DNA from: Salvia splendens
Taxonomy: Eukaryota > Streptophyta > Magnoliopsida > Lamiales > Lamiaceae
Assembly (NCBI RefSeq): GCF_004379255.2
Contig: NC_056034.1
Location: forward strand, 34,537,262-34,601,261
Direction of reading: 5' to 3'
Length of the DNA stretch: 64,000 nucleotides
The notes below the pieces were generated by a model that was given only the letters and a program-made list of their open reading frames with translations, was not told the DNA's origin and did not search any database. Both the position numbers and the translations under genes were made by a program. This document shows positions 22,329 to 33,581 of the stretch, piece after piece (positions within the stretch are counted from its first letter, which is position 1; each line of letters starts with the position of its first letter).

Positions 22329-23678
22329 TGATGCATTAATTATTAGCACTAAAAATATCTACGAGCATATAAGGTAGATCTACTATAGCTAAAGGTCAGT
22401 ACCATGATATCGAATACAGGGAATAAGATTGCAACTGTCTATCATATACTAAGCGTCATATACTATTTAGAGACACAGAGGTTTGGTTTGATTGTATAAA
22501 CTAGACAGAATAAATAAACAAATAAAACAGAAAACATAGAACGTAGAATTTTAGGATCCAAAAACACAATCACGAGCTATTATCCAATTGACTTCCTTGA
22601 ATTACGGTCTCTAGATTTATTAAGTCGATCACTTAACTAGATTAACCCCCCCCCCCCCAGGTGAGAAATCCGTAGATTAGGTGTTAAGATCAAAGTCCCC
22701 TTTAAATCTCTAACATCTAACTCCCAAAAACAATGAAAACCAATGACCTCACGTGAAACCTCAAATCTCTGGAGTTCTATTGAATTAAAGTGTGAATTAT
22801 CCCTTTTCCAAGTCAACTATTTCGTCTCCCCGAGTACTCTAATCAACCCTAACATGTATTCAAGAGGTAGCTAATTTATTGAATATAGAAGGCACACGAA
22901 TAAATCAAATAACAACAAGAGCTAACAAGGAAAAACAATTGAATATCTAACCAAAAAATTCCACAAATGATGTTCTACTCATAGAAAAGTAAAAACTACA
23001 ATTGAAGTACGAGACATGAAAGAAATTGATAAAACCCAAGGTTGAATCAGTCTTCTCTTGCCTGGATCTGCAGAGCTCCACTCCAATGGAAGATGGATGA
23101 ACTATGTGTGGAATGTGGGATGGAAGAATGTGTAGAGATGGAAAATGATTGGAGGCTCTGAGATCAATGCTATGAAATAGGCTAGGGGGTATTTATAGGC
23201 TAGAAAAAAGGTTTAGAATGGTAAAACGTATCCTCCAATTAATTGAAAATATGATGTTTTCGAATCCTTCAATTATAAGGAGATATTTGGGCAATAATAT
23301 ATTCCTTCCTTGAATTTCCACCTAATTTCCGCCAACTTTGACTGCACTACGTAATGTTCGTAGAATAGTCATAACTTTCTCCACAAAACTCCGATCGAGT
23401 CGTGCAAGGTTTCACGCAAATCTCTTCGAAGACGAAGAAAATGGTATGAATTAATCACTGATTGGACTTCAAAAATTCTAGGAAAATCGGATTACACTGA
23501 GGCTGGTGTACCTTGGCCCTTTTTGAACATTTTTTTGTCTTTTTCTATCATTTATCAACAAACACATCAAAAATACCAAAATGTATAACATATGCAATTT
23601 AAGAACATAATTTGCTTGATTGACATTTAAAATGAGTCAGATATAGTCCTTAAAAATATGCAAAATCCGTGTATGTCA
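22329..23678. mobile_element. Possible solo LTR of Ty3 (Tat/Ogre-like) type
   Basis: The block can be read as TGATGCATTAAT...CCGTGTATGTCA, about 1.35 kb with TG...CA ends. The phrase ATATCGAATACAGGGAATAAG (22409 on) and the tail AAAATATGCAAAATCCGTG resemble LTRs of large plant Ty3 elements. A 13-14 nt C tract sits at about 22646. Flanking AAGCA/AAGGG is not a clean target duplication. Boundaries are uncertain. Confidence 0.4.
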
Positions 23679-24259
23679 AAGGGGTAGACCAAAAAATATT
23701 TGGTGATCATAGATATTGGCAATTACACCAATTCGGTGAATGACAAATCGGTGTCTTAGCTAGGATTAAAGGTTCTCAAGGACCCAAACCCTTACAAGCT
23801 TCAGTGGTTGGTGAATTTGAACATGAAGTACTTTGTGATATAATCTTAAATGAGATTGCTACGTATTGCTTGGGAGACCTTGGGGGTTTGACCAAAATAA
23901 ATTCAAGAATGGGTATACCAATGAGTATCTATACATGTTCAATGGTTTGAAGGTGCATTTGTAGCCTTTATCAAATAGTGAGGCTTTAAGGAAAATAAAT
24001 ACCTCTAAAGAGTGAGCAGTGGCAGATCCATGTCTTGTTAGCTATTCGGGCATGCTCTTGCACCTTAATGTGGATATCTTTGACAAATTGTGGGAACCAT
24101 CTATATCACAAATAAGCGCCAAAGAAAAATATGATGTGGGAAGATCCATGGAGGTTAGCAGATTAAAGTCATAGACATTCTCAAATGGTGAAGTGACCGG
24201 TAGAGTGAATGGTATGATTATTTGAAAACTCAGCATTGGGGATGCACACGTCCCTTGAC

Positions 24260-24926
24260 CTTATACTCGTAGAGACCAAGGCTCTAAGAGGACCTTGTAC
24301 GCGGCTCGATTTAGAAATGATGACCACGACACGAAATTGATTTGGTGCTCAATTCCCCAAACTGTTGGTAGCTCACTTGGAAGTTCGTTTGGGAACACAC
24401 CGTCAAATTCCTACAAAACACTTTGTACAACACTTGGAAGAGGGGCAAGTTTAGTGATCGTTAAGAGAAAATTCTTTGGGAGTGCAAAGAGCAAATGAAC
24501 TCTGTTAAGAGCCCATCCAAGGTCAGACCTAGTAGCTAACAAACATTCTTTACCCAAATAGCTTGTGGCATGTCAATCTATATACACTTTGTTTTTCTCT
24601 CTCTCCCCCACTCTCATTTGGCTTTTTCACCTCTCCATTATGCATTTTTCATTGTATCTCTCTTTTTCTCGATGTGTTTATAAGTCTCAAAACCTCACTG
24701 GGTGAGAGGGGCCTCAAACAAACTTTGACTTCGTTGGTAACGTACAAGTACTGAATGGTGTACCCATTCTTGAGAGGTTTATTGTCAAACTCCCATGGAT
24801 GACCAAGTAGAACTTGGAAAACGTGTCAACCCTTAAAGGAAATTTCACTTTGGTCCACAATATCAATTCTCCATTATCAACCAACCATTGCAACCGATAT
24901 GGAATCAGATGCGTGAGAGGCTTCAA
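24260..24926 (-). pseudogene. Decayed Ty3/gypsy pol: protease end and reverse transcriptase start
   Basis: On the minus strand, 24926-24770 translates to LTHLIPYRLQWLVDNGEL with following residues like the HPxPYxLQWLNDxGE block around the retroviral-type protease. 24480-24290 gives EFDGVFPNELPSELPTV and GIEHQINFV...LNRAAYKV, the well-conserved entry to Ty3 reverse transcriptase (DVFPxELPxGLPPxRGIEHxIDFxPG). Between them the frame is lost and stops occur. It is a fossil. The rest of RT was not recognisable towards 24000. Confidence 0.78.
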
Positions 24927-26900
24927 CCCTAATTAAGCTACTAACTTGTCGATAAATTTATATTTTTGTAGGTTTGATTGGTCGTTGAATGTGCATAATG
25001 TCGAGTTTTACAATTCGAATACTTAGTTTTTGATTAGTTATATAACATTCAGGAGTTTTGATGTTTTTTAAGTTTCGAAGAAAAATAAGGCTAAAATGAC
25101 GACTTCTAATCAATCTATAAATGATACAATTCTCTTGGCCATCGAAAGAGCTTCGCGTGGGTATCTTGCAAGCCTTGCAGTCCAGTTGAGGAAGTTATTG
25201 CCTTACGAAGACTGCACAATCTAGAGAGTCCACTCTCGAGTCATATTCTACCGGACTCCAGAGGGTCCCACTCAGGCGAATGGGTTTTTCACTCGACCCA
25301 AGTGGCCATTACCATTACAAAAAACCTTCCTTTTCGGTCTTGGGTATAAATGTGACCTAGGGCACGCCTCAAACATAACTTTTATCTCCCAAAACCACAA
25401 AAAAAAATCTCCCAAGGAGGAGGAGACGAACAAGAAGAGAAAAGACCGATTATGGGATTAATTAACTACATGTTAAACAAATAATTGAACGAACATAAAT
25501 TCATGCTTAAGGAAATTTAAACCCTAATACATGAATTCCTACGGTTTAGAATTACCGATCTGATTCTCCAAAGAATCGTCGATTTCTTGCGCCTTCTCCA
25601 CGTGATGATCTTCGTACTCAACCACGAATCTTCTAATTTGTATCCCGAACTTAGATAATGACCTTTGGGTGGGCAAAGCTTGTCAAAATCAAAAAGGGCT
25701 TGACTAGACAGAAGACATAATTCCCACCAGAAGGAAATGAATTTTTTCGTCTCATCTGGAGAGAGGGAGCACAAAATTTTTTTGCTTAATTAATGATAAA
25801 AATCAATTAATTAGTCTTCTACTTATTCTCCTTTATATAGAGTTATGATGGGCCAGATTAGGGATCCATGGAGGTTGGACTTAAACATGTTGGTCTTTTA
25901 CTAATTAAACTCTGAAAACCAACATCCGTCTTAAACTTTATTTCAATCAACAAATCTCCAGCAACTCAAACAACAATCGGAACTTCAGCTTCAAAGATTG
26001 AACGTCAACAAACTTGAAAACTACGATCTAACTGAGGAAAAACTTAAAAGTGACAGTAGATTCAAAAGAGCATCATAAAAACAAACAAAAACAAAGTAAA
26101 CACTTGTATCAACCCCTCGGAACTTAGGAAAAACATGAACGAACAAAAGTTTCTCTCTAAACTAGGCTCTCTCCCTCCAAACTTAGGAAAAACATGAACG
26201 AACAAAAGTTTCTCTAAACTAGGCTCCCTCCTTCCAAGATGAGGAAGAGAGTGTTGCTGTGGTAGAACTCCGACTCCAGCTGCTATCTAACCTCCTTGCT
26301 CCATGCTTGCTACTAACTCCGTAGTGTGTGTGAAAATGTGAAGGCGAGAGAAATGTTTCTTCCAATTTGTCTTCCTCAATTTATATGACGCCTTAGGCAC
26401 CAATACCTAGGGCAAGATCCTCATGATTTGGCATTAATGCCCTTGCTGAAAAGGGCACTCCTTCTTTCTCTCTCATCTGACTCATCCTTTCGCAACTTCC
26501 ATTGTGTTTGGACTCTATTGATCAGTTTGTACCGCTACTCGGCATGGTCCACTCACTCTCTCGATCAGTTTGCATAGCTACTCGGCATGGTCATCTTGCT
26601 CTCTTGATCAGTTTGCCTCAATTCTTGGTCATTTTTGCTTCCTGTGCCACTCAATCACTGCACACTACCACTTCATTGTTTTTCAATTCCTGCATGCTAA
26701 AATTTCCACTATTTCTAACATAAAATCCCCAATTAGTATGATAACCACCATTAAACCATGCTTGAAACGAGCCATATCACTAATCCATAGGATTCTACTT
26801 CCATTTGATAGTGTTTTTGTTCTTTTTGTTCTTTTGCTTTTGTTTTTGTTTGTCATTTCGTCGTGGAACACATCTCCCTTCTGTATGGAGCATTTCCAAT
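24927..26900. other. Repeat-rich intergenic DNA, no supported gene
   Basis: No coding frame with a recognisable domain. A direct duplication of about 65 bp (CCAAACTTAGGAAAAACATG...AACTAGGCTC) lies at about 26120-26235. A shorter duplicated motif GATCAGTTTG...CTACTCGGCATGGTC lies at about 26520-26615. These could be LTR debris. Confidence 0.5.
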
Positions 26901-27480
26901 CTCATTACCATACCAAAATCTATTATATCGTACTTTGTGATAACAAATTTTGATACAAAATATCGAAATACGTTATATTGTACCATTTCACTTATTTGTA
27001 TATCGAATAATAGTATATATATGTAAACTGAAATACTGTTGTATCTTACCCTTTCAATTAAAGTATTAGTCGGTATGTACCACTGTATATCCAAAAAGTG
27101 TGGTATATGTGGTATGTTCAGTATATCGCAGTATACGACGGTATATGAAAATTATATTGTTACAGGTAACAAATCATACATTAAGATATCATTTCATACC
27201 GAAAATTCGGTATTTTTTATTCTTTGTGTCCCATATTACTCGTACTTTTCTTTTTTTGTTCGTCTCAAACTACTTACACTATTTCTATTTTAAGTAAGAA
27301 TTAGAGTATTAATTAATATATTAAAGTTAATTAAGTGTTATCTTATTAAGTGATCTTACACTTAAAATACTAATTTAACTACACTTAAAAGTGTGAGTAA
27401 CATGAGGCGGAGAGGGTATATTTTTGCGATAAGATAAGTGCGGTATACGCATATTTCAGTATTTTTCCATCCTTAGTTAG
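26900..27480. mobile_element. Degraded hAT-like repeat rich in GGTATA/ACCGAA motifs
   Basis: Repeated CGGTATATG, CAGTATATC and ACCGAAAATTC motifs resemble those in the element at 51979-52590, and the right end reads TTTTTCCATCCTTA. The left end was not located. It is split by a MITE at 27220-27416. Confidence 0.45.
27220..27416. mobile_element. Stowaway-like MITE nested in the repeat above
   Basis: Left TCTTTGTGTCCCATATTACT, right GAGTAACATGAGGCGGAGAG before TA. The inner block CTCAAACTACTTACACTATT recurs in the MITE in the peroxidase intron (59337-59537) and near 2400, so these copies belong to one subfamily. Confidence 0.7.
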
Positions 27481-28512
27481 GTGGAAAACCTTAATCTATA
27501 TATAATTATTTAGATAATTAAGATTTCATTCATAATTTATTAAAATAAACAGTATTAATTAATTTAATTATATTCATTATAAAATATAAATGAGATAATG
27601 TTTAAATTTTCACAAGGACAAAAATGTCATTTTTAAGTTTTACTAAATAATTTAGTGTTTCAAACACCCTACTAAAATGATCTCATTTTTTATTTTATTT
27701 ACCAAGAAATAACATAAGCAAACAACAGTAATTTTAATTTTTATTTGTTGGGTATGTACTAATTAAAATATGATAATATATCTTACTATAATATTGTGCA
27801 ACAAATCGATATATGAAGTGTAGATCATGTGTGACTATTCAACCAGTGGAAAGAAATAAATGAATGGAGACTTTATAACTTGATCAAAAATAGACCATTC
27901 GTGACAATGGGAAATTAGCACTTATAAATGCAAGGCATTGTTTAGATAAAAATATGAAAATAAATAGTGAGATGCACGGCCCATAGGTCATATCCAATAC
28001 TATTTCATAGTATTTTAATAATGCGTACAACTAATGCCAATGATTTTTGGACCTCCTGTCAAAACTATGAAGCCTACGCCATCAATAACCAGCACACCCC
28101 ACCAAACACATAAAAAAAAGGAAATAAAACAGACAATTTTTGCATATTTTATTGGTGGTGTGGACATACATTGTGGCTTGAAAACGTTGTGATAAATTGA
28201 TATGGTTTGAATAGTTGCTACCCATAGAAACAAGATGCAATCTTCTTTTCTAACGTTATTCTTATAAGAAATCCAAGGTTAAGCATGTTTGGCATGGGAA
28301 AATTGTGAGATCGGTGACCCTTACGAAGCTACTCAAGGAGCGTGTGAGTGAGGACAAAGCACGCTGGAAAAAATTGAGTTGGTTTGTGGAACACTCGTCA
28401 GTCTGGGAGATGCGTCGTTACAACGGTGGTGTTGGAGCCATTGACGAAGCCATTATGGGGCCTGGGGGGCCACTTCCCCCCTCCCCCCATATGTAGTTAT
28501 TACTACTATATA
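27481..28512. other. Intergenic; one unassigned 63-codon frame
   Basis: Mostly AT-rich. At 28305-28496 an open frame (VTLTKLLKERVSEDKARW...WEMRRYNGGVGA) has gene-like composition but no recognised domain and ends in a low-complexity C-rich stretch. It may be a captured gene fragment. I do not call it a gene. Confidence 0.4.
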
Positions 28513-28705
28513 CTCCCTCGGTCCCAATAAAAATGAATTTCGGCACGAGATTTTATGTAGTGTTGTTTTGTGAGTTAATGAAAATAGAGTAAAGTAAGAG
28601 AGATGAAAAAGTAGAGATGGTGTTGTTTCCATTTTAGGAAACATTTCATTTTTAACGGGACAACTTAAAAAGAAAAACGTTTTATTTTTAATTGGACAGA
28701 TAGAG
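28513..28705. mobile_element. Stowaway-like MITE
   Basis: TA followed by CTCCCTCGGTCCCAATAAAA; the right end TTAATTGGACAGATAGAG comes before TA. The inverted halves share AAAATGAATTTC / GAAACATTTCATTTTT. Confidence 0.75.
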
Positions 28706-28724
28706 TATATGCTACATGATTTAC

Positions 28725-28860
28725 AAAGTCTTTGAGTAGCGCATATGGTTTGGCCTCGAGATATTATGCATAGTGACACAAGTTCGAATCCTCTTCGTAG
28801 ATGTTAGTAATTTGAAAAGTAATTAATGAATTAATCATGAAAAAATAATTTACCAAATTA
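28725..28860 (+). mobile_element. tRNA-derived SINE-like sequence
   Basis: A-box-like TAGCGCATATGG at 28737-28748 and a good B box AGTTCGAATCC at 28781-28791, spaced as in a tRNA head. An AT-rich tail follows. It lies directly beside the MITE ending at 28705. The 3' end is not defined. Confidence 0.5.
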
Positions 28861-30023
28861 GATAAATAAGAACTTGTCAAACAAAATGAATTAATCGTGA
28901 TTAAAGTATTTATTATAGGAACTTAATAAAGCATGTGCTATGTTGTATCCTTCTCTTTTAATGAAATATTGTAAAAATACAATTTAATTTATGATTGTAA
29001 TATCACCGTGTCTTTGAGGTTATAACTTTAGCAATCTTTGCAATTTATTAGACGCTTTCGATTTTGATTTCTATATGAAATTGCATTTGAGATTTAGACA
29101 TTAATTTGTTTTGCTTTGTTTTCTTGCACTCTTATGTCATTGTTTAGACATGAATTAGAGCATAGTCTTTGTTTTGTTTTCTTACATTTTTATGTCCAAG
29201 AGTTTTACTCGTACTGTTATTTATTTACATAATTTTTAATCTTATTTTCTAATTTACTTGCAACTTATTTTCTAACGATGACTAACATATCTATATACGG
29301 TTTCTAGTAGTCATTCACTAATTTATTTTCTCTCTTTGTTCATCTATATATCTTGCAACTCTCCATTGCCCATGCTGCAACAATTTTCAGCTATACCGAC
29401 ACTAAAAAAATACCTAAAATTGGGCCCCCTCAATATAAAATTATGGCTTCATCACTGGTTGGAGCTCCTTTAACGGCAAGGACTGGTTGGAGCTCAGCCT
29501 CAAGAGTGGAGTCTGCACACCGGACTCACAAACCTAATTTGCACTACCGTTGCGGACCTCTGAGCTCCGGAGAATTTTGGGATTATGACAAGTTGATGGG
29601 AGTTTATAAAGTCAAGAGTGTTGGTTCTTGACTTAATTTTGTAAACTCTTCCAATTTTCTCTTTATAAATCGAGCTCCTACTTGAACTTGAGCTATTGGG
29701 ATCTTTTATTTGACCATATTTATTGGCATCCTGGTTGGATTTTAGAATTTTTGAAAAATATAAAAATTGGATAAGTGGCCTCTCTCACACCTTAACTGCG
29801 GTCCCTTTGGCGGCAACCAACGACCTCATTGTCTCCCTCCTTTTTATTTTATCAACAATGATATTATTTAAAATTTAAATATCTTATTATATTATATTAA
29901 AAATTATTAAAATTATATCAAAATTCATAAATTTTCAATGTCAACAAATAGATACCACATTTGCTATAGTTTGCACATAAAAAAATTCTTCTTTTCTCCA
30001 TATATAAACCTTCTTATTTAATA
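28861..30023. other. Intergenic, no supported gene
   Basis: AT-rich. The frame at 29353-29631 contains a duplicated GGTTGGAGCTC segment (about 29458 and 29484) and no recognisable domain. I leave it unannotated. Confidence 0.5.
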
Positions 30024-30264
30024 CCCATTCGTCCACAAAAAATAGTCTCATTTTTAACGTCACGATTTTTAATGAGAAATTGGTAAAGTGAAGAGAGATG
30101 AGGAAAAAAGGCAGATAAAGTAGGAACGAGAAAGAGAAAAAGTAAGAGAGAGAGGAGAGAAAGTGTGTAAAGTATGAGAAAATATTTCTATTTATTAAAT
30201 TAGACTATTTTTTATAGACATCCCAAAATGGCAAAATGAGACTATTTTTCGTAGACGAAGGGAG
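30024..30264. mobile_element. Stowaway-like MITE
   Basis: Left end CCCATTCGTCCACAAAAAAT after TA, right end TTTTTCGTAGACGAAGGGAG before TA. The inverted arms share AAAATAGTCTCATTTT / AAAATGAGACTATTTTT. Confidence 0.85.
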
Positions 30265-30677
30265 TAGTATTATGTTTTTGTTTGTTTATTTTTAAAATTT
30301 TTACTTTTTCTTTTATCTTGCTTTTATAATTTTTGTAGTAATAAAATATTTTTTATGTAAAAATATTATTATCAAAAAATAATATAAAAAGAAATATACT
30401 ATAATGATATAGTTGAGTGGTCATTGATAAACTATAAAAAAATATGGTCAGGTTGAATGGATATTGATAAGGTGGATGAAGATGTGGACGAGAGAGAAAT
30501 TAATCAAATTATTAAAAAAGTGGGTGGTTGGATTGCGTTGATAGTTGCTAATAAATATGTCTTATGGCCTCGCTAATCCTGTTAACTCATTAGTAATCTT
30601 GTCTCGCAAACACTCCTTCAAAATCGACAGCGGCAAAGGCAGCGATTCTACGAGTGTAACTTTGGGAATGTTGTAGT

Positions 30678-30878
30678 AAGTGGCGGGTCTTGGGGGGTGG
30701 AGTGGGCGACCGCCCCCTCTGTGCGACTAATTTCCCCTTATCTGAACGTAAATTTGCCATGTCTGCCCGCTTTGCCCTGACGTCGCCCCAGGGATTAAAA
30801 AAATAATAATTTTCGCACTAAATCAAGCTAGTACTATATATTCCGCCCCCTCCGTCTCCGAATCCTAGATCCGCCACA
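30678..30878. mobile_element. Small TIR element (GTGGCGGGTCT... ends)
   Basis: Left AGTGGCGGGTCTTGG and right CCTAGATCCGCCAC pair, with CCGCCCCCTC/GAGGGGGCGG-type sequence just inside both ends. No clear target duplication. Similar half-ends appear near 24006 and 57840. Confidence 0.6.
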
Positions 30879-31602
30879 GGTTTCATTAATAACACCCGTT
30901 TCCAACTAAATGAAAGATTACACCTTTTTCGTGTTCCCCTCTTTTTTCCACCAAAACCCCAAAAAGCTAAAGAGCAATTCAGGGACGGGTGAAACGGGAG
31001 GGGTATATTGGGGTTTTTTTCCAGTGAATAAACGGAATTGGGGAAGAGAGAGATGGGTTATTATAGGCTGCCAGCAACAAGTGTTATCTCACTATCTGAA
31101 ATTGGTTAGAAATAATTATCTCAATTCGACATATTCAATCAAAGTTCGAACCATAGTCGAATGTGTATGTGTTTGTTCTCTCCATCATGGCCCAGTAAGT
31201 CTATTGTGGATTTGTGACAACTAACTAAGGAGTACTCCTATATTTCAATAATCTACACTAAGTCATTAGTTTATTTGGTCACATGCCAACAACACCAATA
31301 ACTAAACTTAAAGAATTCTTCGCAAGCGCCGTATACTTGCAAAATGTTCTATCTATCATTTGTTCAGCACACAATTATTTTATCCTTTTTTTTATTAAAA
31401 AAGTGTATAGAGTGAAAATAATCGTTCGATTATAATCTCATTATTCATGATAATCATTATGTAATTGCATATAATACCAAATTACCAATCCAACAAGGTA
31501 GTTGGGTTTATGCCTTTATGGGAAGTTGGAAGTGTCAACGAGACGATAAATACAAACTCATTTAGATGCCCGAAGAGATGTCATATTTTTATTACTCCCT
31601 TA
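30879..31602. other. Intergenic, no supported gene
   Basis: An open frame at 30910-31224 has no recognisable domain. Nothing else is seen. Confidence 0.45.
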
Positions 31603-31610
31603 CAGCCAGG

Positions 31611-32466
31611 CAGTGGCGGGCGCAGAAAATTTTGTTAGTAGGGGCTCTACTATACTACTCGTTTTGTGCTTAAAAAGAGTCTCCCAAAATCTCTATATTT
31701 AAGAGATAAAAAAAGTACTCCTTTTGTCGCATTCAAGATGTCCACATTCTTGAGTAGCATGTGCTTTTAGGAAGTATTATTAGGTGGAATAAGTAGAGGA
31801 AAAAATAGTTGAATATTTTAATTAGGAGAGAAGAGAAAGATTTATTTTTAAATATAGAATGTGATCAATTTTAATGGACAAACTAAACAAGAAATAAAAG
31901 AAGTATAAATATATAAATATATAATCTCTCTTGTGTCCATTAAAAAGGAAAGAAAAGGTGGAAACCTATCATTTATTAAAATTTTGTGTCCAACTCCCTA
32001 AATACAAAATAATACACGGCACATACAAAATAAAGAAACATCTTGTTTTAAGCAAAAAGATTTAACATTTAAGAAGTACTAAAACATGAACCAATAAATG
32101 AACAACACCTCATTTCAAGGCGGTCAATGTTTTCACTATTCAGACGTAAGCATTAAAATAGTATTAAACTATTAATAATAATAATAATATACACGTTTGT
32201 GTTTTTAAAAAAGAGGGCCATCGTCTTCCTCAATCACATACAACCATTTTTGCTCCATTTTATCTCTGTATGTTTTGTTTTCTTGATTCAATTCAGCCCT
32301 TTTTACATTTCTAATTCAGATCATTTAGTTGTCTGCTGCAATAACTTAGCAAGGGCTGAAGATCATTTTTAAATTTTTTAGAAATTTTAGAAGTAGAAAA
32401 ATTAAGAAAATGAAATTTTGGGTGAGGGCTTAAGCCCTCCCCTCATTACACGTGTGTCCGCCCCTG
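31611..32466. mobile_element. hAT-like non-autonomous element with perfect 8-bp TSD
   Basis: Flanked by CAGCCAGG at 31603-31610 and 32467-32474. Ends CAGTGGCGGGC and GTCCGCCCCTG form inverted repeats. Inner subterminal sequences GTAGGGGCTCTAC and GGGCTTAAGCCCTCCCC are found near the ends. No transposase; AT-rich body of 856 bp in total. Confidence 0.9.
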
Positions 32467-32547
32467 CAGCCAGGTACGAAACCAGAAAGCTTAAATAGCT
32501 GGGACTAAATTTTTTAAAAAATATAATAGTATTGCAGATATAAAATA

Positions 32548-32773
32548 CTCCCTTCGTCCCATTTTAGGAGTTCCAGTTTACCATTTTTAGGTGTCCCACT
32601 TTAGGAGTTTCGATTGGAATATTCCACTAACTTTTTTTCACTCGCATTTTATTATAAAACTAATATAAAAAAGTAAGACATGTATTTCACTATCTTTTTT
32701 CACTAACTTTCCTTTACATTTTTTAAAATCCATACCGAACTCAAATGAGACTCCTAAAGTGGGACGGAGGAAG
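32548..32773. mobile_element. Stowaway-like MITE
   Basis: TA then CTCCCTTCGTCCCATTTTAG; the right end GTGGGACGGAGGAAG comes before TA. Arms share TTTAGGAGT / ACTCCTAAA. Confidence 0.87.
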
Positions 32774-32791
32774 TAATATTTATTAAAACTA

Positions 32792-33037
32792 TTCCCTCCG
32801 TCAACGAAATAATGTCCATATTTGCCATTTTGGTCCTCCACAAAATAATGTCCATATTTACATTTTTCATTTTGGTAATAGATTCCACTTTTCACAAACT
32901 CATTGCACTCATATTCTATTATAAAACTAATATATAAAGTGAAATTCATATTCCATTGATTTTTTCCCTAACTTCCTTCACATTCTTTAAAACCAGCATC
33001 GAGTCAAAGTGGGATTTTAAATGATGGATGGAGGGAG
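32792..33037. mobile_element. Stowaway-like MITE, adjacent second copy
   Basis: Left TTCCCTCCGTCAACGAAATA, right GATGGATGGAGGGAG before TA. It begins 19 bp after the preceding MITE. The segment AATAATGTCCATATTT is duplicated inside (about 32809 and 32847). Confidence 0.8.
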
Positions 33038-33578
33038 TATATATATGTATATGATCATTTTTTTTGTTATGGTAATTAAAATTCAAATCACACCAAAAAA
33101 AATATTGGAATTAAGTTTCAAAAAATTACTAATACTTTCAATAAAATTCTAAAACATGTTATCATAATATAAAAAAAATATTACAAATGATGCTACACAT
33201 AAAAAATCAATACCCTCCTTTTAATACACGTATAGAAGTTCATTGAATAAAACTTTTTTTTAAACTATTTATTTTAACTCTTTTTAATATATAATGATAT
33301 ACTACTAGGAGCAGTATTTAAATCCAATTTAACATTTACAGCGACAATCTCTCGCACACAATTCTAAATCCCAATTTAAAAGAATAATTAATGCTCAAGT
33401 CCCAGCACTTTAAACTACTCTTCTTCTACAAAACTTTATCTCTCTCCACTTCTCAATCTCACATACTAGCGAGAAAGCATCTAGGCGGACAAGGGCCATG
33501 AGTGCGGGGTTACTGGGTCCGGCTCCGGCCAAGCCCCTGCTGAAATGGTGGCTTGGCCTGAGCTAGCTCCGTCCCTGC
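33038..33578. other. Intergenic, no supported gene
   Basis: AT-rich, ending in a GC-rich stretch (33485-33575) of unknown origin. No gene is seen. Confidence 0.5.
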
Positions 33579-33581
33579 TTA

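Noticed and set aside
29353..29631. 92-codon frame
   Set aside because: Contains an internal duplicated segment, no domain and no supporting splice context.
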